DNA of 64,000 nt from contig NZ_MKIN01000020.1 of assembly GCF_001938985.1 (NCBI RefSeq), forward strand, positions 62,001 to 126,000, read 5' to 3'. The DNA comes from Gillisella taibaishanensis (lineage in GTDB: Bacteria; Pseudomonadota; Alphaproteobacteria; Rhizobiales; Rhizobiaceae). The notes beneath the pieces are model-generated. The model was not told where the DNA came from, searched no databases, and was given only the letters and a program-made list of their open reading frames with translations. This document shows positions 37,006 to 46,739 of this stretch, piece after piece; the stretch's first letter is position 1; the number at the start of each line of letters is the position of its first letter. Both the position numbers and the translations under genes were made by a program.

Positions 37006-37269
37006 TTTGTAATTATCCAAGCTTTGTCTTTTGTATTTCGCAATGCGGCGAATTTACTAAAGACAGCAGCCATAAAACTTTACACGCCATTTTCACGTAT
37101 CTATGAAAAGGAAAGCCATCTGATTCGAGTTGCAGCCTCATACGCAGGGCGGCTTGGTCGTGCTGGAGCCTATTCGTTCGATGAAACCGGAAGCGCTATG
37201 AGAAACGGCTCAACGGAGGTCGAGAGATGCGAGGTCGCGCCTGCGTCCGAGCGTGGCCGTGTCCGTTGC
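37006..37269. other. upstream region of the Gly/Pro-rich protein gene
   Basis: The frame of the following gene is open through here, but the sequence shows no family features or signal peptide before 37270. An ATG at 37198 with GGAAG close by is an alternative start. The region otherwise presumably holds the promoter of the signalling cassette. Confidence 0.4.
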
Positions 37270-37827
37270 ATGCGTTCCCGCTCTTATCACCGCTCCCGAT
37301 CGCCTCTCAGGCTGCTCATGATCATGGCTTTGAGCCTCTCCTGTTCGGCTCTTGTCGTTCAAGACGCCTTTGCGGATGGTCACGGAGGACCTCCGGGCGG
37401 GCGGGGCGGCGATCCACCAACAGGTGGCCAGCCGGGCGGCGGCCCTGGTGGCGGAATGGGCGGACCTCCTGGTGGACCACCAGGAGGCTTTGGTTTCAAT
37501 GGTGGTGCTCCGGGCCGCGACAGTTCGGGTCATTCGCCAAGCGGAAACGTGCCGTCCTGGCGCTCTGATCCGCCCACCGCGCCGGACAGTTCACCGGAAA
37601 ATGACTTGAATATGGTCCGACCTCAGGTGTTGGACGGCGTCAAGAGTGGGCGCTATCGCTCCTTGCGCGAAGTTCTCGCCAATGTGAACATGCCGGAGGG
37701 CTCACGCCTGATCGACGTTGATCTGCGTCACATGACAGGCGGCGACTTCTATCTGTTGACTATCAAGGATGTCTCCGGCCGATTCCGCACTTTGAAAGTG
37801 GATGCACGCACCGGAAAGCCGCCGTGA
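37270..37827 (+). CDS. exported Gly/Pro-rich protein with PepSY-like C-terminus
   Basis: The 185-residue product has an Arg-rich n-region and hydrophobic signal peptide (MALSLSCSALVVQDAFA), then about 70 residues of Gly/Pro repeats (GGPPGGPPGG type). A folded C-terminal region of about 70 residues (VLDGVKSGRYRSLREVLANV ... KVDARTGKPP) resembles a PepSY domain. It lies upstream of a response regulator/kinase pair. The same order, small periplasmic protein then regulator then kinase, occurs in rhizobial FeuN-FeuP-FeuQ, where FeuN restrains the kinase. A similar role is inferred only from position. Confidence 0.7.
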   Translation: MRSRSYHRSRSPLRLLMIMALSLSCSALVVQDAFADGHGGPPGGRGGDPPTGGQPGGGPGGGMGGPPGGPPGGFGFNGGAPGRDSSGHSPSGNVPSWRSDPPTAPDSSPENDLNMVRPQVLDGVKSGRYRSLREVLANVNMPEGSRLIDVDLRHMTGGDFYLLTIKDVSGRFRTLKVDARTGKPP

Positions 37828-37983
37828 GGGTCTGGGTTGTTGAAGTGCGTGACCCGAGCAACGACGGTCGAACACTTGCGGCAGCGACATGCCAGGCAAT
37901 AGATTAACGCGCGGGCCAAGCCGAAGGGCCTCATCGCGCGTCATGTTCCACATTCCCGGCGATTATGCGGAGAACACGAGACC

Positions 37984-38646
37984 TTGCGTATCTTACTGGC
38001 TGAAGACGACGTCAATATCGGCCGCCATGTCGCGGAATCGCTGAGGGCGGAGGGCTATGAAGTTATGGTCATCAGCGAGGGCCCGGAGGTCTGGGAAGCG
38101 GGGGAGGATAGCGGACTGAGCGCTATTATTCTGGACCTCGGTCTACCGGGACTGGACGGGCTTTCCATTTTGCGTCGCTGGCGCAAGGATCGTATTCAAA
38201 CGCCTGTCCTGGTGCTGACGGCACGCGGTTCATGGATGGAACGAGTGGACGGCTTCGATGCCGGCGCAGACGACTATCTTCCCAAGCCTTTCCGCACCGA
38301 GGAATTGCTCGCGCGTTTGCGCGCCCTGTTGCGGCGCGCCGGCAAGGTCAGTCATACGCTGTTTTCGGCCGGGCGTTTCCAGGTGGACGAGGCCGGGCGA
38401 ATCGTCACCTTCAATGGTGTGCCGCTCGATGTGAGCCCGCTGGAGTTCCGGCTGATCCAACTGCTCGTGCAGAACAAGGGACGGGTGTTTTCGGCCTACG
38501 AGATTGCCAACCAGATCCAGGGCCGAGACGATGATGCATCGAAGAATGCCGTCGAGGCCATGGTAGCGCGCATTCGCAAAAAGACCGATGGCAGCGCCAT
38601 AGAGACCCGCCGTGGCTTCGGTTATGTCGTGCCGGAAGAAGGCTGA
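37984..38646 (+). CDS. OmpR/PhoP-family response regulator
   Basis: The 220-residue product has a receiver domain (1-115) with the acidic pair Asp8/Asp9, phospho-acceptor Asp51 in IILDLGLPG, Thr79 in VLTA and Lys101 in LPKPF, then an OmpR winged helix (about 125-218, DVSPLEFRLIQLLVQNKGRV). It starts at a TTG (37984). TGATG overlap couples it to the kinase. Closest by feel to PhoP and FeuP. Targets unknown; the upstream exported protein is an obvious candidate. Confidence 0.92.
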   Translation: MRILLAEDDVNIGRHVAESLRAEGYEVMVISEGPEVWEAGEDSGLSAIILDLGLPGLDGLSILRRWRKDRIQTPVLVLTARGSWMERVDGFDAGADDYLPKPFRTEELLARLRALLRRAGKVSHTLFSAGRFQVDEAGRIVTFNGVPLDVSPLEFRLIQLLVQNKGRVFSAYEIANQIQGRDDDASKNAVEAMVARIRKKTDGSAIETRRGFGYVVPEEG

Positions 38647-40001
38647 TGCTGAAATCTCTGCGCTTCAGACTAGCAGTCGGTTCCTTCCTCGCAATCGGTC
38701 TTGCCCTGCTGGTGTTTTGGTTCGCAGTCGGCTTTCTGTTTATCAATTATGTCGGCCAGCAGTTCAGTACGGAGATGGGCGCGATCATCGACACCATTGC
38801 CTCTCGCCTGAAGGTGGAAAATGGTCGGCTTGAGATCGTGTCGCCGCCCTCAGATCCCCGCTTTTCCACCGTCAGCGGCGGTCGGTATTGGCAGGTCTCG
38901 ACGCCGGATGGCCGGAGCCTGCGGTCGCGATCGCTCTGGGACGTGGAATTGCCGCCGACAGGTCTTCGCACCGAAGGTCCGTTCAACTTCAGCAGGGCTG
39001 AGGGACCAGGTGGAGAAGATATTTTGCTGCTGCGCAGTGAAATCAGTATTTCCGACAATGGCAAGGACTATCCCGTCATCATCTATGCCGGCTTTCCGCT
39101 GGCGGATCTGATCAAGCCTCTCGATCAGCATCGGGAACGATCGCGTATCGTCATGCTGGTGACGGCCTTCGTTCTCGTCTGTACGGCGCTTCTGCAGGCA
39201 AGGGTCGTGCTCAAGCCTCTGACGGGGCTGCGCAACGAAGTGTCTCTCGTTCGTGGCGGTCAGTTGCGGGTCATGGACGATAGTGTGCCGCTCGAAGTGA
39301 TGCCGCTTGTCGATGAAATCAATCTTTTGCTGAGTGAGCGGCAACTGGCAATCGAGAAGGCCAGAGGTCGGGCAAGCGACCTGGCGCATGGGCTGAAGAC
39401 GCCGCTTACGGTTCTGGCGCAACTGGTTCAGCACCTGCCGCCCGCCGAGCGCGAGGCGGCCTTCGAACAGATCGATCTGGTACGCCAGCGCGCTGATCGG
39501 CAATTGCAGGCGGCGCGGCTCGGGGTCGAGCAGATGCAGGCGACCGACATGCAGAGCCTGATCGGCAAACTGATCAAGGTTCTCGATCCGATTGCCAAGG
39601 CGAGAGACCTCCATTGGAATGCCGACGTGGAGCAGGGCCTGACCATAGAGGCCGATGCGGGCGATCTTGCCGAGGCGATCGGCAATATTCTTGATAATGC
39701 CGTCAAGTGGGCCGTATCGACCATCCAGATCAGGGCTTATGCTGAGCGGGATATGGCCACCATCGTGATCGGCGATGACGGCCCGGGCGTGCGGCCTGAA
39801 GACCGGCAGCAGGTTCTGCGCCGCGGCGAGTTTCTTGATGACAAACAGGGAAGTTCGGGTCTCGGCCTGGCAATCTGCGCCGATATCATGACCGCCTATG
39901 GTGGCAGTCTCAGCCTGGATCAGGCCGATATCGGTGGCCTGCAGGTGACCTTGCGCTTTCCTCGCAATGGCGGGCGGAAGGTTCCGGTCCATCCGATCTG
40001 A
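38646..40001 (+). CDS. PhoQ/FeuQ-like sensor histidine kinase
   Basis: The 451-residue inner-membrane kinase has two helices (about 8-34 and 168-186) enclosing a periplasmic sensor of about 130 residues, a HAMP-like linker, a dimerisation helix with His248 in ASDLAHGLKTPLTVL, and an ATPase domain with N box NILDNAVKWA, G1 GDDGPGV and G2 GSSGLGLAI. The H box AHGLKTPL is typical of PhoQ-type kinases. It overlaps its response regulator by one base. The signal is unknown. In FeuQ relatives it is osmotic. Confidence 0.92.
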   Translation: MLKSLRFRLAVGSFLAIGLALLVFWFAVGFLFINYVGQQFSTEMGAIIDTIASRLKVENGRLEIVSPPSDPRFSTVSGGRYWQVSTPDGRSLRSRSLWDVELPPTGLRTEGPFNFSRAEGPGGEDILLLRSEISISDNGKDYPVIIYAGFPLADLIKPLDQHRERSRIVMLVTAFVLVCTALLQARVVLKPLTGLRNEVSLVRGGQLRVMDDSVPLEVMPLVDEINLLLSERQLAIEKARGRASDLAHGLKTPLTVLAQLVQHLPPAEREAAFEQIDLVRQRADRQLQAARLGVEQMQATDMQSLIGKLIKVLDPIAKARDLHWNADVEQGLTIEADAGDLAEAIGNILDNAVKWAVSTIQIRAYAERDMATIVIGDDGPGVRPEDRQQVLRRGEFLDDKQGSSGLGLAICADIMTAYGGSLSLDQADIGGLQVTLRFPRNGGRKVPVHPI

Positions 40002-40072
40002 CCGATATCGCGGCTTGGGAGCCTCAAATGCAGGCGGATCAGGCGATTTTTGCGCTGCGGTCTCGAATCCCG

Positions 40073-40100
40073 TTGCGCTTTTTCAGACCCGCGGTTATAA
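40073..40100 (+). promoter_or_regulatory. promoter for rpmI-rplT
   Basis: TTGCGC and TTATAA are separated by 16 bases, giving transcription about 95 bases before rpmI. The ribosomal genes therefore need not depend on the two-component operon upstream. Confidence 0.45.
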
Positions 40101-40202
40101 GCCCCCGTCCGAACGGTCCGGCAGGGCATGCCGTGGCCGTTCTTTATGCTTGAAAACAGGCTTCGTCTGCCTGTTTCGATACAAGAACAATGGAGTAGCA
40201 AA

Positions 40203-40406
40203 ATGCCCAAGATGAAGACGAAATCCTCCGCCAAGAAGCGGTTCAAGATCACTGCCTCCGGCAAGGTTCTGGCCGCCGCCGCTGGCAAGCGTCATGGCAT
40301 GATCAAGCGGTCCAATAAGTTCATCCGCGACGCACGCGGAACGATGGTCCTCGCCGAAGCAGACGGCAAGAAGGTCATCAAGAACTACCTGCCGAACGGT
40401 CTCTGA
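40203..40406 (+). CDS. rpmI: 50S ribosomal protein L35
   Basis: The 67-residue basic protein begins [20 protein letters not shown] and contains [14 protein letters not shown], both diagnostic for L35. It is followed 36 bases later by rplT, the usual pair. In most bacteria infC directly precedes it; here the two are separated by about 3.5 kb. Confidence 0.97.
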   Translation: MPKMKTKSSAKKRFKITASGKVLAAAAGKRHGMIKRSNKFIRDARGTMVLAEADGKKVIKNYLPNGL

Positions 40407-40442
40407 GACCACTCGCTTCTGGATCAATAAGGAGATCATGAT

Positions 40443-40847
40443 ATGTCACGCGTAAAACGCGGCGTTGCCGCTCATGCCAAGCACAAGAAGGTTCTGAAGG
40501 CCGCAAAGGGCTTTTACGGCCGCCGTAAGAACACCATCCGCGCCGCTAAGGCTGCAGTGGACCGTTCCAAGCAGTACGCTTACCGCGACCGCAAGGTCAA
40601 CAAGCGCAACTTCCGCGCTCTGTGGATCCAGCGTATCAATGCTGCCGTTCGCGAATCTGGCCTGACCTATGGCCGCTTCATCGACGGCCTGAACAAGGCT
40701 GGCATCGAAGTGGACCGTAAGGTTCTGTCCGACATGGCCATCCATGAGCCGGCAGCTTTCGGTGCTCTGGTCGAAGCCTCCAAGAAGGCTCTCGTGTACC
40801 TCAAGGACGCCGGCACGAAGAACGAGTTTGAGACCGCTGTTAAGTAA
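40443..40847 (+). CDS. rplT: 50S ribosomal protein L20
   Basis: The 134-residue early-assembly protein begins [20 protein letters not shown] and contains [20 protein letters not shown], both typical of L20. In E. coli and Bacillus L20 represses its own operon. I did not identify the corresponding leader here. A clear terminator follows. Confidence 0.98.
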   Translation: MSRVKRGVAAHAKHKKVLKAAKGFYGRRKNTIRAAKAAVDRSKQYAYRDRKVNKRNFRALWIQRINAAVRESGLTYGRFIDGLNKAGIEVDRKVLSDMAIHEPAAFGALVEASKKALVYLKDAGTKNEFETAVK

Positions 40848-40878
40848 TCAGCGCGTCCCAGACTGAATTGGTATTGGG

Positions 40879-40915
40879 AAACCCGCGCTGGGCAAACTGG
40901 CGCGGGTTTTTCTTT
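40879..40915 (+). terminator. rho-independent terminator after rplT
   Basis: AAACCCGCGC and GCGCGGGTTT form a 10-bp stem, followed by TTCTTTT. Confidence 0.9.
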
Positions 40916-41058
40916 TGTATTTGACGCATTGGCTCGACAAACCGCAGGCGGTTTGGCAAGCACTTCGGTGCGATGACAAAATTTACAGCATGGTGCTTGC
41001 GTCCGCTGGTGTGGATGCCGCATGACGCCGATGGCGCAACAGGGGCAGGAAAGACGAC

Positions 41059-42144
41059 ATGTCCGATCTCGAAAGTTTGAAAAGCGCGATTCTGGCCGAT
41101 ATCGCCGCCGCATCCGATGAAGCCGCCATCGAGGCCGTGCGCGTCGGAGCCATGGGCAAGAAGGGCTCCGTGTCTGAACTGTTGAAGACGCTGGGCGCCA
41201 TGACGCCTGAAGATCGTCAGACGCGGGGTGCTGCGATCAATGCACTGAAGAACGAGATCACTGAGGCGCTGAACGCCAAGAAGACGGCGTTGAAGGATGC
41301 TGCGATCGAAGCCCGCCTTGCCGCCGAAAAGCTTGATGTCTCGCTGCCGGTGCGCTCCTCGCCCGCCGAACGTGGCCGCATCCATCCGATCAGCCAGATC
41401 ATCGATGAAATTACCGCGATTTTCGCCGACATGGGTTTCTCCATTGCCGAAGGCCCGGATATCGAAACCGACTATTATAACTTCACGGCGTTGAACTTCC
41501 CCGAGGGTCACCCGGCGCGGGAAATGCACGACACCTTCTTCCTGCAGCCGGACGCAAATGGTGAGCGCAAGGTGCTGCGCACTCATACTTCGCCGGTGCA
41601 GATCCGCACCATGGAAGCGCAAAAGCCGCCAATTCGCATCGTCATTCCCGGCAAGACCTACCGCCAGGACAGCGATGCGACGCATTCGCCGATGTTCCAT
41701 CAGGTCGAAGGTCTGGTCATCGACAAGACCGCCAATGTTGGCCACATGCGCTGGATCCTCGAAGAATTCTGCAAGGCCTTCTTCGAAGTCGACAACGTCA
41801 CCATGCGCTTCCGCCCCTCCTTCTTCCCGTTCACGGAGCCGAGCTTCGAGGTCGATATCCAGTGCGACCGCTCCTCTGGCCCAATCGTTAAGTTCGGCGA
41901 GGGAACGGACTGGATGGAAATCCTCGGCTGCGGCATGGTGCACCCCAACGTGCTGCGCGCCGGCGGACTCGATCCCGATGAGTACCAGGGCTTCGCCTGG
42001 GGCATGGGGCTGGACCGCATCGCCATGCTGAAATACGGCATGCCCGACCTGCGCGACTTCTTCAACGCCGATGTCCGCTGGATGAGCCATTACGGTTTTC
42101 GTCCATTGGACGTGCCGACACTGTTTGGTGGTCTGAGCGTGTGA
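41059..42144 (+). CDS. pheS: phenylalanyl-tRNA synthetase alpha subunit
   Basis: The 361-residue class II synthetase subunit has an N-terminal coiled coil (about 1-90), motif 1 region ([20 protein letters not shown]), motif 2 ([18 protein letters not shown], here [15 protein letters not shown]) and motif 3 ([17 protein letters not shown]). It works as an alpha2-beta2 tetramer with PheT. An ASCH-domain gene lies between it and pheT. Confidence 0.97.
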   Translation: MSDLESLKSAILADIAAASDEAAIEAVRVGAMGKKGSVSELLKTLGAMTPEDRQTRGAAINALKNEITEALNAKKTALKDAAIEARLAAEKLDVSLPVRSSPAERGRIHPISQIIDEITAIFADMGFSIAEGPDIETDYYNFTALNFPEGHPAREMHDTFFLQPDANGERKVLRTHTSPVQIRTMEAQKPPIRIVIPGKTYRQDSDATHSPMFHQVEGLVIDKTANVGHMRWILEEFCKAFFEVDNVTMRFRPSFFPFTEPSFEVDIQCDRSSGPIVKFGEGTDWMEILGCGMVHPNVLRAGGLDPDEYQGFAWGMGLDRIAMLKYGMPDLRDFFNADVRWMSHYGFRPLDVPTLFGGLSV

Positions 42145-42148
42145 TGGC

Positions 42149-42562
42149 ATGCTGAGCGGAAAATATGCCGGTGCGGTGCAATTTGCCTTCGGCGATTCGC
42201 CTGAACTGGCAGATGAACTGCTCAGCCTGGTTTTGATCGGCACGAAGACAGCAACATGCGGGGCGCTCAGGGATTACACGCCGGGCGGTGAAGTGCTTCC
42301 TCAGGTGGGTCGGCAGGATATAGTGCTGGATGGGAGTGGTCGTCCGGCGGCGGTGATCGAGACGGTCGAGGTTACTGTTCGCCGGTTTGAAGATGTCGAT
42401 GCGGAATTTGCCTTTGAAGAGGGTGAAGACGATCGGTCACTGACAAGCTGGCGGCGAGAGCATGAAAAATACTTTCGGCGCAATGGCGGCTTTTCGCCGG
42501 ACATGGAATTGGTCTGCGAGCGGTTTCGCCTCGTGGAACGACTGAATCAGGATCAGGGCTGA
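42149..42562 (+). CDS. ASCH domain protein
   Basis: The 137-residue product has the ASCH fold, related to [23 protein letters not shown], then [21 protein letters not shown], and [20 protein letters not shown] near the end. ASCH proteins are thought to bind RNA, and one subgroup (YqfB type) hydrolyses N4-acetylcytidine. It begins four bases after the pheS stop and ends 29 bases before pheT, so it is cotranscribed. A link with tRNA or modified nucleosides is inferred from fold and place. Confidence 0.88.
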   Translation: MLSGKYAGAVQFAFGDSPELADELLSLVLIGTKTATCGALRDYTPGGEVLPQVGRQDIVLDGSGRPAAVIETVEVTVRRFEDVDAEFAFEEGEDDRSLTSWRREHEKYFRRNGGFSPDMELVCERFRLVERLNQDQG

Positions 42563-42591
42563 CGCCCGCTGCGGAAGAAGAGATTGTTACA

Positions 42592-45015
42592 ATGAAATTC
42601 ACCCTCTCCTGGCTGAAAGATCATCTGGACACCGACGCCACGCTTGATGAGATCTGCGAGCGGCTGACGGCAATCGGCCTCGAGGTCGAGGACGTCGATG
42701 ATCGTGCGGCCTATAAGCCATTCACCATCGCCAAGATCCTGACGGCCGAAAAGCACCCGGAAGCAGACCGCCTGAAGGTTCTCACGGTCGATGCCGGTGA
42801 CGGAAAGCCGGTACAGATCGTCTGTGGCGCACCGAATGCCCGTGCGGGCCTGATCGGGGCGCTGGCGCGGCCAGGCACCTATGTTCCCGGCATCGATGTG
42901 ACACTGTCGGTTGGCAAGATCCGCGGCGTCGAAAGCCATGGCATGATGTGCTCTGAAAAGGAGTTGAACGTCTCCGAGGACCACAACGGCATCATCGACC
43001 TGCCTGATGATGCACCGGTCGGGACACCGTTTGCCTCCTATATCGGGCTGGATGATCCGGTCATCGAGATCAATCTGACGCCGAACCGTCCCGACTGCAC
43101 CAGCATCTACGGCATCGCACGCGATCTGGCCGCCTCAGGCCTCGGCACGCTGAAGCAGCCGAAGGCTCCGTCCTTCGCCGTGGATGGCGAGACACCGCAG
43201 GAGGTCCGCCTCGAACTGGATGACAGCAACCTTTGCCCCGGTTTTGCCTATCGGTTGGTTCGCGGCGTCAAGAACGGCCCGAGCCCGAAATGGATGCAGC
43301 AGCGGCTGAAGGCCATCGGTCTGCGCCCGATCTCGGCGCTTGTTGACGTCACCAACTACATGACCTTCGACCAGGGCCGTCCGATGCACGTTTTCGATGC
43401 GGACAAGGTCAAGGGCGTGCTGACCGTACGCCGCGCCAAGGACGGCGAAGACATCCTGGCGCTGGATACCCGCACCTATAAGCTTAGCGCCAATACGGTC
43501 GTCATCGCTGATGACAATGGAGTCGAATCCATCGGCGGCATCATGGGCGGCGAGCACTCCGGCTGCGATGAAAACACCGTCAACGTGCTGGTGGAATCGG
43601 CTCTCTGGGATCCGATCAACATTGCCAAGAGCGGCCGCGGCCTCGGCATCATCACCGATGCCCGCTATCGGTTTGAGCGTGGCGTTGATCCTGAGTACAT
43701 GATCCCAGGCCTGGAGCGCACCACGCAGCTTATCGTCGACATGTGCGGCGGTACGGCAGCGGCCTCCAAGGTTGTGGGCTATAAGGGCCACGAGAAGAAG
43801 CGCGTCACCTTCCCCTTCTCGGAAGTGAAGCGCCTCACGGGCCTCACCGTGTCAAACGCAGAAGCCCGCGCGATCCTCACCGGTCTTGGCTTCGAGGTTG
43901 AAGGCGAAGGCGAGGTGGTGACGGTTGCCGTTCCCTCCTGGCGTCCCGATGTGGATGGCAAGGCCGATCTTGTTGAAGAGGTCATGCGCATTCACGGCGT
44001 CGACAATATCAAACCTGAGCCGCTGCCGCCGACCGGCAGCGTCAATGGCCGCATTCTGACGACGCTGCAAATCCGCACCCGCACGGCGCGCCGTGCGCTT
44101 GCCGCACGCGGCATGCTGGAAGCTGTGACATGGTCCTTCATTCCGGAAGATCAGGCGAAGCTATTTGGCGGCGGCAGTGCTGCGCTGAAGCTTGCGAACC
44201 CGATTGCCGCCGATATGTCCGACATGCGGCCTTCGCTGTTGCCGGGGCTGCTGACAGCCGCGCAGCGCAATGCAGACCGTGGTTTTGGCGATGTGGCGAT
44301 CTTCGAAGTGTCCGGCACTTATGAAGGCGACACGCCGGAAGGTCAGCGCCGGGTGGCCGGTGGCATTCGCCGTGGCACGGCATCGCTTGCCGGCGCCGGC
44401 CGTATGTGGTCCAACGCTGCAAAGGGTGGCGGCAAGCCGGTGGATGTCTATGACGCCAAGGCCGATGCCATGGCCGTTCTGGAAGCCTGCGGCCTGCCCA
44501 TGGCCAATGTGCAGATCGAACAGGGCGGGCCGGATTGGTATCACCCCGGTCGTTCCGGCACGATCAAGATGGGCCCTAAGGTCGTGCTCGGCCATTTCGG
44601 CGAGTTCCACCCGAAGACCTTGAGTGCTCTTGATGTGTCAGGCGCGCTCTGCGGCTTTGAAATCTATCTCGACGCCCTGCAGGAGCCGAAGAAGAAGGCG
44701 ACCCGCACCAAGCCCGCGCTGGAGCTTTCGCCCTTCCAGATGGTCAAGCGCGACTTCGCCTTCGTGGTGGACAGCACGGTGGAAGCCGGCAGCCTGATCA
44801 AGGCTGCCACCAGCGCCGACCGTAAGCTGATCTCGGGCGTCAACGTCTTCGATATCTTCGAAGGTGCAAGCGTCGGCGAAGGCAAGAAGTCTGTGGCCAT
44901 CGAAGTGCTGATCCAGCCGGTGGAAAAAACCCTCACGGACGAGGATTTCGACGCCCTGACGAAGAAGATCGTCGGCAATGTCGAGAAGACGACCGGTGGA
45001 ACGCTGCGGGCCTGA
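42592..45015 (+). CDS. pheT: phenylalanyl-tRNA synthetase beta subunit
   Basis: The 807-residue subunit has an N-terminal OB/EMAP-like domain (about 39-150), B3/B4 editing domain (about 210-380, [20 protein letters not shown]), B5 domain (about 400-475, [20 protein letters not shown]), catalytic-like core, and C-terminal anticodon-binding FDX-ACB domain (about 710-807, [16 protein letters not shown]). It forms the tetramer with PheS and hydrolyses Tyr-tRNA-Phe. Confidence 0.97.
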   Translation: MKFTLSWLKDHLDTDATLDEICERLTAIGLEVEDVDDRAAYKPFTIAKILTAEKHPEADRLKVLTVDAGDGKPVQIVCGAPNARAGLIGALARPGTYVPGIDVTLSVGKIRGVESHGMMCSEKELNVSEDHNGIIDLPDDAPVGTPFASYIGLDDPVIEINLTPNRPDCTSIYGIARDLAASGLGTLKQPKAPSFAVDGETPQEVRLELDDSNLCPGFAYRLVRGVKNGPSPKWMQQRLKAIGLRPISALVDVTNYMTFDQGRPMHVFDADKVKGVLTVRRAKDGEDILALDTRTYKLSANTVVIADDNGVESIGGIMGGEHSGCDENTVNVLVESALWDPINIAKSGRGLGIITDARYRFERGVDPEYMIPGLERTTQLIVDMCGGTAAASKVVGYKGHEKKRVTFPFSEVKRLTGLTVSNAEARAILTGLGFEVEGEGEVVTVAVPSWRPDVDGKADLVEEVMRIHGVDNIKPEPLPPTGSVNGRILTTLQIRTRTARRALAARGMLEAVTWSFIPEDQAKLFGGGSAALKLANPIAADMSDMRPSLLPGLLTAAQRNADRGFGDVAIFEVSGTYEGDTPEGQRRVAGGIRRGTASLAGAGRMWSNAAKGGGKPVDVYDAKADAMAVLEACGLPMANVQIEQGGPDWYHPGRSGTIKMGPKVVLGHFGEFHPKTLSALDVSGALCGFEIYLDALQEPKKKATRTKPALELSPFQMVKRDFAFVVDSTVEAGSLIKAATSADRKLISGVNVFDIFEGASVGEGKKSVAIEVLIQPVEKTLTDEDFDALTKKIVGNVEKTTGGTLRA

Positions 45016-45037
45016 TTTGACTGCCTGAACAAAAGTT

Positions 45038-45073
45038 TGCCGCGCATTCCGGAAGGACTGCGCGGCATTTTTT
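45038..45073 (+). terminator. rho-independent terminator after pheT
   Basis: TGCCGCGCA and TGCGCGGCA form a 9-bp stem with a TTCC/GGAA inner part, followed by TTTTTT. Confidence 0.9.
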
Positions 45074-45205
45074 ATGAGTTTGGCGCTCAGAAAGCGCATC
45101 AAGAAAGCGAGATTGCTGGACAGCAATTTCTTTCCACCAAAAGCCAGCCTCCCGGCTCTTGGCAAAATCAACGCTTCACCGGCTCACAATGCGGTGCCTT
45201 CGCCC

Positions 45206-45598
45206 TCAATAGAACGGCGAGCGGCAGACATGCGGACGGCCATCGCCGCCGATAAAGCGGTTTGTGTCCGGATTATAGGCCCGGTGACGGTCCATGCACC
45301 AGCGGACATGGCGGCCCCAGCCGGGCGGCGGTGGCGGTGCTGGACGATAGTAACCCGGTGGCGGTGGAGGCGGTGCTGGCCGGTAGTAGCCTGGCGGCGG
45401 GGGCGGCGGCGGCGGACGGCCGTAATCCGGTCTGTCATAGCAGCCATAGGAATCGCAGACATAGCGGATGTCGACGATCTCGGATGCTGCCGTGGCGGAC
45501 GGTTCTGCTGGCCGGGGCATGGCAGCCGAGGCCAGGCTTGGCATCAGTCCCGCGACGGATAGTGCAACCCCCATCAGGGTATTGCGGAAAAAGGGCAT
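45206..45598 (-). CDS. BA14K family exported protein, proline-rich
   Basis: The 130-residue product has a signal peptide (MPFFRNTLMGVALSVAGLM, cleaved near ASA). It then has three Pro runs, each followed by a G(Y/W) motif (PPPPGYYRPAPPPPPPGYY type), and a C-terminal BA14K-like motif with RWCMDRHRAYNPDTNRFIG and a final HVCRSPFY. BA14K is a Brucella immunoreactive protein family widespread in Rhizobiales, with suggested lectin-like activity. The Pro repeats may vary in number by slippage. Confidence 0.8.
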   Translation of the reverse strand: MPFFRNTLMGVALSVAGLMPSLASAAMPRPAEPSATAASEIVDIRYVCDSYGCYDRPDYGRPPPPPPPPGYYRPAPPPPPPGYYRPAPPPPPGWGRHVRWCMDRHRAYNPDTNRFIGGDGRPHVCRSPFY

Positions 45599-45946
45599 TC
45601 AATGCCTCCTCAAAAACTCCGGCCGGGCCGGATCGCTTCTTCGCTTTCTCAATCAGGGTCATCCGTTGGGAAGCCGTCCTATGGAGCCCCAAGCAAAACA
45701 CCGTGATGCTTCTGCCCCGGTGATTCTAACCGCCTGGTATCGCGGCTGAAAAGCGTATCAGGCATAGCCGAATTTTTATAGGAGATGATGCAGAGCTTCG
45801 CAGCAGTTTTTTTGGCTCCAGCCGTTGCGCCAATTAAAAGCCCTGATTTCAGTTGCTTGCGTCAATGTTGAATGATGCTGCAAAATGAAAGGGATAGGTG
45901 GTCCCCGAAAAAAATCGCCGATGACATGAAAAGTTCAAAAACCGTG
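45599..45946. other. intergenic region between the BA14K gene and tRNA-Leu
   Basis: About 350 bases without a supported gene. It contains upstream sequence of the BA14K gene on the minus strand and leads into the tRNA promoter on the plus strand. An open frame starting at 45872 runs through the tRNA and is rejected. Confidence 0.5.
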
Positions 45947-45975
45947 TTGACAGGGGCCACCCAGCCGACTAAATC
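45947..45975 (+). promoter_or_regulatory. promoter for tRNA-Leu
   Basis: TTGACA and TAAATC are separated by exactly 17 bases. Transcription would begin a few bases before the tRNA 5' end at 45986. Confidence 0.75.
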
Positions 45976-45985
45976 CCTCCTCGTC

Positions 45986-46072
45986 GCCCAGATGGCGGAA
46001 TTGGTAGACGCGCCAGCTTCAGGTGCTGGTACTCGAAAGGGTGTGGAGGTTCGAGTCCTCTTCTGGGCACCA
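45986..46072 (+). tRNA. tRNA-Leu (anticodon CAG)
   Basis: The full class II tRNA is 87 bases with an encoded CCA. GCCCAGA pairs with TCTGGGC. The anticodon arm CCAGC/GCTGG holds the loop TTCAGGT, giving CAG. A long variable arm (TACTCGAAAGGGTGT region) and GGTTCGAGTCC T arm fit leucine. Confidence 0.97.
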
Positions 46073-46111
46073 ATTCCTAAACCAGATCAATGGTTTGGTT
46101 TAAGAAACAAA

Positions 46112-46136
46112 GAGCCCGGCATTGCCGGGCTTTTTT
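46112..46136 (+). terminator. rho-independent terminator after tRNA-Leu
   Basis: GCCCGGC and GCCGGGC form a 7-bp stem with an ATT loop, followed by six T residues. Confidence 0.9.
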
Positions 46137-46200
46137 GTTTTTTCAGCGGTCTTCAAATTAAAAAAATATCGTTCGGACTGGTCGACAATGACCGTGGACG

Positions 46201-46593
46201 CTACTCTCCGACATCGCGCGGATCGATGCCTGGTACCCATGCGCCGCTGCGTGGCGGCTCGCTTCCCGTGTAGCTCACGCCGCTGTCTGTCGTGCAGTGA
46301 TAGACGGTGCGCGGCATGCCGGATCCCAGGAAGTGGAAATCGCGCGTACCGCGCCCTTCCATCAGCACGGTTTCCGTCTTGCAGTTATAGCTGGCTGCAA
46401 GATTCTGTTTGTCGATTTCCGCCTGCGTCTTAACGCCAGGCAAATCCTTATAGCCCTCAACCGGCCGGGCCCAATTTTCCGCTGCTGGCGTCTTGTTCAG
46501 GCTGGACTTGTTCTGGTCGGCCAGGCTTGGCCCAGCCATCAGCATGCCTGCCGCCAACAAGGCTGCCATGCCATATGCTGCGACCGTTTGCAT
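46201..46593 (-). CDS. small exported protein, unknown function
   Basis: The 130-residue product has a signal peptide (MQTVAAYGMAALLAAGMLMA, cleaved near SLA). The mature part has only two cysteines (SYNCKTETV and VYHCTTD), probably one disulfide, and GRGTRDFHFLGSGMPRTVYH. I recognise no family. It lies 147 bases beyond the end of the pilus operon on the same strand, so some read-through from tadC is possible. Confidence 0.7.
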   Translation of the reverse strand: MQTVAAYGMAALLAAGMLMAGPSLADQNKSSLNKTPAAENWARPVEGYKDLPGVKTQAEIDKQNLAASYNCKTETVLMEGRGTRDFHFLGSGMPRTVYHCTTDSGVSYTGSEPPRSGAWVPGIDPRDVGE

Positions 46594-46739
46594 GGAGATC
46601 TCCCTTCGTTGCCATCTTGAGCAGATATAGGAAATGTGGGCCGCCGATGAAAGGTCAGGAGGCGTTGCGGCCCATCACGGTTTTGCAAGCGCGTGGCCCA
46701 TAAGAGGAAATAAACCGACTCGGCCGCTACCGTGTCGGA

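Noticed and set aside
45986..46136. Genomic island insertion at tRNA-Leu
   Set aside because: No integrase, no repeated tRNA 3' end and ordinary core genes follow.
45872..46273. A 133-codon frame running through tRNA-Leu
   Set aside because: It spans the complete tRNA and its terminator, so it cannot be a plausible protein gene.
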